From DBFJGL01 sp048394785 (GTDB lineage: Bacteria; Bacillota; Clostridia; Christensenellales; CAG-917): 6,758 nt of DNA. Numbering within the stretch: the stretch's first letter is position 1; every line of letters begins with the position of its first letter. Location: positions 1-6,758 of the forward strand of contig DBFJGL010000120.1 of assembly GCA_048394785.1 (NCBI GenBank), read 5' to 3'. Positions 5,395-6,758 of this stretch are shown in pieces. Both the position numbers and the translations under genes were made by a program. The notes beneath the pieces were generated by a model that was not told the DNA's origin, did not search any database, and was given only the letters and a program-made list of their open reading frames with translations.

Positions 5395-6728
5395 TGGCGG
5401 TATTTGAAAGTTTATCCGACAGAATGAATCATATTTTCTCGAAACTGCGCAACAAAGGCAGGTTGACCGAGCTTGAAATCAAGCAGGCAATGAGAGAAAT
5501 ACGCGTCGCGCTGTTGGAAGCGGACGTCAACTATAACGTCGTAAAAGATTTCACCGCGCGAGTGAGCGAAAAGGCTCTCGGCGAGGATATACTCAAATCT
5601 CTGACTCCCGCGCAGCAGATTGTCAAAATCGTAAACGAGGAGCTTATCGAGCTTATGGGCAGCAAGCTTAACAAGCTTGCGGTGAGCGACAGACCTCCGA
5701 CGGTTTATATGATGTGCGGCTTGCAGGGCGCGGGAAAAACGACGATGTGCGGCAAACTTGCGGCGTATCTGAAAAAGCAGGGTAAAAAGGTATTGCTCGC
5801 GGCGTGCGACATATACAGACCTGCGGCGATACAGCAGTTGAAAGTAGTTGCCGGAAAAGCCGGTACGGAAGCGTTTGAAATGGGGCAGACGGACCCCGTG
5901 AAAATTGCGTCGGAAGCCGCCGCGTACGCACTGAAAAACGGTTATGACACGGTCATAGTCGACACTGCGGGCAGACTGCATATCGACGAAAAGCTTATGC
6001 AGGAACTCGTGTCGATAAAAGAAAAGGTGAAACCGAGCGAAATACTGCTTGTCGTGGACAGTATGACGGGACAGGACGCGGTTACGGTTGCGGACACCTT
6101 CAATAAAACCCTCGACATCACGGGCGTAATAATGACAAAGCTCGACGGCGATACGAGAGGCGGAGCGGCGCTCAGCATACGCGCAGTCACGGGCAAACCG
6201 ATAAAGTTTTCCGGCACGGGCGAGAAGATGGAAGACGTCGAGCCTTTCCATCCCGACAGAATGGCGTCCAGAATTTTGGGTATGGGCGACGTGCTCACGC
6301 TAATCGAAAAGGCAGAAAACGCGTTTTCCAAGGAGCAGGCAATGAACCTGCAAAAGAAACTGAAAGAACGCAGTTTCACTTTGGAAGACTATTTGGAGCA
6401 AATTGACAGCGTGCGAAAAATGGGCAATCTTGGCGATATGATGAAGATGATACCGGGGCTGTCAGGAAAAATAAAGGGCGACGCGGAAATCGACGAGAGC
6501 AAGATTATTAAAACCAAGGCAATCATACAGTCGATGACGCCCAAGGAAAGGCGCAATCCCGACATCATAAAATCGAGCCGCAGAAAGAGAATTGCGGCAG
6601 GGTCGGGAACGTCGATACAAGAGGTAAACCAGCTTTTGAAGCAGTTTGAACTGACAAAAAATATGATGACGCGTATGACGAAAGGCGGAAAGGGAATGAA
6701 AGGTTTCCCCGGAGGAATGCCGTTCTGA
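5394..6728 (+). CDS. ffh: Signal recognition particle protein Ffh (SRP54)
   Basis: GTPase subunit of the SRP; with SRP RNA it binds signal sequences on nascent chains and delivers ribosomes to FtsY at the membrane. At 444 residues it is full length. The N domain (about 1-95) is a helical bundle. In the G domain, GLQGAGKTT (109-117) is G1, DIYRPAA (139-145) is the insertion-box-side motif, DTAGR (190-194) is G3, and TKLDGDTRGG (248-257) is G4. The M domain (about 300-444) is Met-rich, with SRRKRIAAGSG (395-405) as the SRP-RNA-binding element and a Gly/Met-rich tail ending GGMPF. Nothing essential is missing. Its GGAGG (5385-5389) lies inside the end of ylxM, 4 nt before the ATG, consistent with coupled translation from the promoter at 4971. 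In many Bacillota ftsY lies upstream and rpsP downstream; ftsY is absent here and the window ends 30 nt after the stop. Confidence 0.98.
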   Translation: MAVFESLSDRMNHIFSKLRNKGRLTELEIKQAMREIRVALLEADVNYNVVKDFTARVSEKALGEDILKSLTPAQQIVKIVNEELIELMGSKLNKLAVSDRPPTVYMMCGLQGAGKTTMCGKLAAYLKKQGKKVLLAACDIYRPAAIQQLKVVAGKAGTEAFEMGQTDPVKIASEAAAYALKNGYDTVIVDTAGRLHIDEKLMQELVSIKEKVKPSEILLVVDSMTGQDAVTVADTFNKTLDITGVIMTKLDGDTRGGAALSIRAVTGKPIKFSGTGEKMEDVEPFHPDRMASRILGMGDVLTLIEKAENAFSKEQAMNLQKKLKERSFTLEDYLEQIDSVRKMGNLGDMMKMIPGLSGKIKGDAEIDESKIIKTKAIIQSMTPKERRNPDIIKSSRRKRIAAGSGTSIQEVNQLLKQFELTKNMMTRMTKGGKGMKGFPGGMPF

Positions 6729-6758
6729 TTGCAGAGATAAACACAAACGGGCTTTGCC

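Noticed and set aside
5662..5680. Perfect inverted repeat GCAAGCTT-AAC-AAGCTTGC inside ffh.
   Set aside because: It is fully within conserved coding sequence (SKLNKLA) and explained by repeated Lys-Leu codons; no T-run follows.

Overview
The window reads as ordinary housekeeping chromosome from a member of the Clostridia (Bacillota), probably a gut or metagenomic lineage; finer placement is a guess. The evidence is strong AGGAGG-type ribosome binding sites, a consensus sigma-A promoter, the Bacillota-style ylxM-ffh pair, a clostridial-type PRPP synthetase, and a Rho with a long low-complexity N-terminal linker. All six genes lie on the plus strand.

Layout: (1) 2-1042, the 3' part of a PRPP synthetase gene whose start lies left of the window. 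(2) 1063-1722, a small metallo-beta-lactamase-fold hydrolase 20 nt downstream, with a GTG start. (3) 1780-3486, transcription termination factor Rho, preceded by a perfect GC-rich hairpin just ahead of its ribosome binding site. (4) 3639-4664, a DUF2804-family protein of unknown function. (5) 4665-4970, a gene-free stretch with an 11-bp direct repeat and a clear intrinsic terminator at 4861-4889. (6) 4971-6728, a near-consensus promoter, a structured leader, and then ylxM and ffh, which overlap by one base (TAATG) and encode signal recognition particle components.

The first three genes are closely spaced and could be cotranscribed, joining nucleotide metabolism, an uncharacterised hydrolase and transcription termination. 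DUF2804 may be read through from rho or have its own promoter, and the terminator closes that block. The strong promoter at 4971-4999 then starts the SRP unit, which in Bacillota usually continues into rpsP and other translation genes beyond the right edge.

I found no mobile element, CRISPR array, tRNA, rRNA or defence system, and no credible undescribed multi-gene system. The items most worth a second look are the Asn/Gly-rich prion-like linker of Rho with an adjacent AT-hook-like motif, the hairpin in front of rho, and the overlapping inverted repeats at the ylxM-ffh promoter and leader.
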